Shown here: one piece after another, positions 6,031 to 7,650 of the stretch
Numbering within the stretch: position 1 is the stretch's first letter
Layout of the letters: the number at the start of each line of letters is the position of its first letter
DNA from: Polynucleobacter meluiroseus
GTDB taxonomy: Bacteria; Bacteroidota; Bacteroidia; Flavobacteriales_D; Crocinitomicaceae
Direction of reading: 5' to 3'
Length of the DNA stretch: 7,650 nt
NCBI GenBank assembly: GCA_943328715.2
Contig: CALQBB020000030.1
Coordinates: 1-7,650, forward strand
Translations under genes and position numbers: made by a program
The notes under the pieces: generated by a model
Told to the model about the DNA's origin: nothing
Databases searched by the model: none
Seen by the model: the letters and a program-made list of their open reading frames with translations, nothing else

Positions 6031-7596
6031 ATGTCACTTTGGAGAAAAAAATCACTTGTAGATTTACTGGCGCAAGCCGAAAATAGTCAAATGAAACGCA
6101 CCCTTGGTGCAGGTAGTTTGATCGCATTAGGTATCGGTGCAATCATCGGTGCAGGGTTATTCGTTCGCACTGCTGCAGCCGCTTCAGAAGCTGCGGGATC
6201 AGGAGTTACGATTTCATTTATTATTGCTGCAATCGGTTGTGCTTTAGCAGGACTTTGTTATGCAGAATTTGCATCCATGATTCCAATTTCAGGAAGTGCA
6301 TACGCGTACTCATTTGTCACCATGGGAGAATTAGTCGCATGGATCATTGGTTGGTCATTAATCATGGAATATGCCTTAGGAGCTGCGACCGTTTCCATTG
6401 CGTGGAGCGAGTACCTCAATAACCTCCTCGGCAATGCCATACCATATGAATGGTGTCACTCACCATTTGAAAGCATGTACAAGGTTTCTCAAGACATGGT
6501 AGCTCAAATTCAAGCCTTGCCTGGACATTGGGAAGGAATTGAAAGAGGTATTTTAAGTGCTGCGCAATACGAGAACTTGCCAGCGGATATCATGAGTAAA
6601 GTTTCCATTACCAGTGGATTTATTAATGCTCCTGCCTTAATTATTTTGTTGGCATTAACCTTGCTTTTAATCAAAGGAACGAAAGAATCAGCAACAGTAA
6701 ATGCGATTATCGTTTTTGTTAAAGTGGCGATTGTATTGGTGTTTATCATCATCGGTTGGCAATTTATTAAACCAGAAAACCATACGCCATATTTAATTCC
6801 TGAAGGAACATTCGGACACGAAGGATTCTTTAAATGGGGTTGGGGTGGAGTTCTTGGTGGAGCAGGAATTGTCTTCTTTGCATTTATTGGTTTCGACGCA
6901 GTAAGTACAACAGCGCAAGAGGCAAAGAATCCAAAACGCGATATGCCTATTGGAATTCTAGGGTCTCTAGCAATTTGTACGGTGCTCTACATCCTTTTTG
7001 GACACGTGTTAACCGGTGTGGCAAATTGGAGTGAATTCGCAACAGCAGGAAAAGAGGCATCTGTTTCCTATGCAATTAAAACATACATGGCTGGTTACGA
7101 ATGGTTAGGAACCGGTGTAACATTGGCTATTTTGGCTGGATTCTCTTCTGTTATCCTTGTCATGTTGATGGGACAAAGCCGCGTATTTTTCTCCATGAGT
7201 CAAGATGGATTGATTCCAGCAGCATTCGGAAAACTTCACCCGAAATTTCAAACTCCTTACATCGCAAATTGGATGTTATTCATCTTCGTTGGTGCGTTTG
7301 CAGCGTTTGTACCCGGAAGTGTAGCAGGAGATTTAACTTCGTTTGGAACCTTGTTTGCGTTTATCTTGGTATGTGTCGGAATATTGATCATGCGTAAAAG
7401 TAATCCAGAGTTAAAACGTCCATTCAAAACACCTTTAGTGCCAATTGTTCCAATTCTAGGAATTCTAGTGTGTACAGCGATGATCGTTTCTTTGGATATC
7501 GCAACGTTGCAAGCAGCAGCATTGTGGATGGGACTTGGATTAATCATCTATTTCACTTACAGCCGCAGAAACTCACATTTGCACCCGAAAAAATAG
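6031..7596 (+). CDS. APC-superfamily amino acid permease (cationic amino acid transporter-like)
   Basis: This 521-residue integral inner-membrane protein probably takes up amino acids by secondary transport. A ~25-residue cytoplasmic N-terminus leads into TM1 with the hallmark GIGAIIGAGLFV (34-45), the unwound substrate-binding segment of the LeuT-like APC fold. TM6 carries FFAFIGFDAVSTTAQEAKNP (282-301), typical of the CAT/YfnA-type subgroup, and GQSRVFFSMSQDGLIP (381-396) is another family motif. About 12 hydrophobic segments are visible, near 27-50, 60-85, 92-128, 199-215, 222-243, 272-295, 306-330, 357-382, 408-428, 430-455, 468-488 and 490-510. A long polar stretch (~131-198) between TM3 and TM4 should face the periplasm. 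The exact substrate cannot be read from sequence. The gene has its own candidate promoter and appears to be a single-gene unit. The ATG at 6031 places the basic MSLWRKK N-terminus in the cytoplasm as expected. Confidence 0.93.
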   Translation: MSLWRKKSLVDLLAQAENSQMKRTLGAGSLIALGIGAIIGAGLFVRTAAAASEAAGSGVTISFIIAAIGCALAGLCYAEFASMIPISGSAYAYSFVTMGELVAWIIGWSLIMEYALGAATVSIAWSEYLNNLLGNAIPYEWCHSPFESMYKVSQDMVAQIQALPGHWEGIERGILSAAQYENLPADIMSKVSITSGFINAPALIILLALTLLLIKGTKESATVNAIIVFVKVAIVLVFIIIGWQFIKPENHTPYLIPEGTFGHEGFFKWGWGGVLGGAGIVFFAFIGFDAVSTTAQEAKNPKRDMPIGILGSLAICTVLYILFGHVLTGVANWSEFATAGKEASVSYAIKTYMAGYEWLGTGVTLAILAGFSSVILVMLMGQSRVFFSMSQDGLIPAAFGKLHPKFQTPYIANWMLFIFVGAFAAFVPGSVAGDLTSFGTLFAFILVCVGILIMRKSNPELKRPFKTPLVPIVPILGILVCTAMIVSLDIATLQAAALWMGLGLIIYFTYSRRNSHLHPKK

Positions 7597-7636
7597 TCGA
7601 ACATTCGAACGTATTGATATCAAACTGAAACTGTCT

Positions 7637-7649
7637 TCTCCATAGGAGA
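7637..7649 (+). other. Short hairpin at the window edge, possibly part of the permease terminator
   Basis: TCTCC (7637-7641) and GGAGA (7645-7649) pair around a 3-base ATA loop, 41 bases after the permease stop. The window ends one base later, so any stem extension or T-tract cannot be seen. The rest of the 54-base tail (7597-7650) shows no gene. Confidence 0.25.
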
Positions 7650-7650
7650 G

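Noticed and set aside
6510..6752. Minus-strand open frames, for example within the permease, rluD and PorE-like genes
   Set aside because: They lie inside well-supported + strand genes, resemble no protein family I know, and have compositions expected of antisense reading.
1..7650. CRISPR arrays, insertion sequences, tRNA or rRNA genes, toxin-antitoxin or defence modules
   Set aside because: I looked on both strands and saw no spaced repeats, transposase motifs, tRNA cloverleaf or defence-family motifs; all long frames are accounted for by ordinary genes.

Overview
The window looks like chromosomal DNA from a member of Bacteroidota, probably Flavobacteriia. A Crocinitomicaceae/Fluviicola-like origin is a guess. 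The reasons are a type IX secretion (T9SS) C-terminal sorting domain, a PorE-type multidomain OmpA protein, a DUF2851 gene, no evident Shine-Dalgarno sequences before the start codons, and two intergenic matches to the Bacteroidota promoter element TAnnTTTG. All seven genes lie on the + strand and are tightly packed. No gene-free stretch exceeds about 100 bases.

Layout. (1) Positions 1-450 hold the 3' end of a T9SS-sorted secreted protein; its ATGA overlap leads into an RluA/RluD-type 23S rRNA pseudouridine synthase (447-1484). (2) A separate unit follows with its own promoter-like element and a leader hairpin. It is a 711-residue PorE-like protein (TPR, beta-propeller, carboxypeptidase-regulatory-like domain, OmpA peptidoglycan-binding domain) at 1539-3674, closed by a strong intrinsic terminator at 3678-3706. 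(3) A three-gene unit with two more 4-base ATGA overlaps encodes a DUF2851 protein (3736-4821, TTG start), a small PspC-domain membrane protein (4818-5057) and an RmlD-like NAD(P)-dependent sugar-nucleotide reductase/SDR (5054-5935). (4) An APC-superfamily amino acid permease (6031-7596) sits behind a promoter-like element with near-ideal spacing. The last 54 bases are noncoding and may begin a terminator hairpin.

How the genes relate. The secreted-protein fragment and the PorE-like protein both belong to T9SS and cell-envelope biology, the first as cargo and the second as a probable periplasmic peptidoglycan anchor. The rRNA modification enzyme and the permease are housekeeping genes. The DUF2851-PspC-SDR unit is the least understood part. 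DUF2851 has a conserved-looking PD...E-x-H core and a C-terminal cysteine cluster that suggest an unproven nuclease-like or metal-binding role.

I saw no mobile elements, CRISPR arrays, tRNA or rRNA genes, or defence islands. I found no clear novel multi-gene system; the DUF2851 observations are the best leads.
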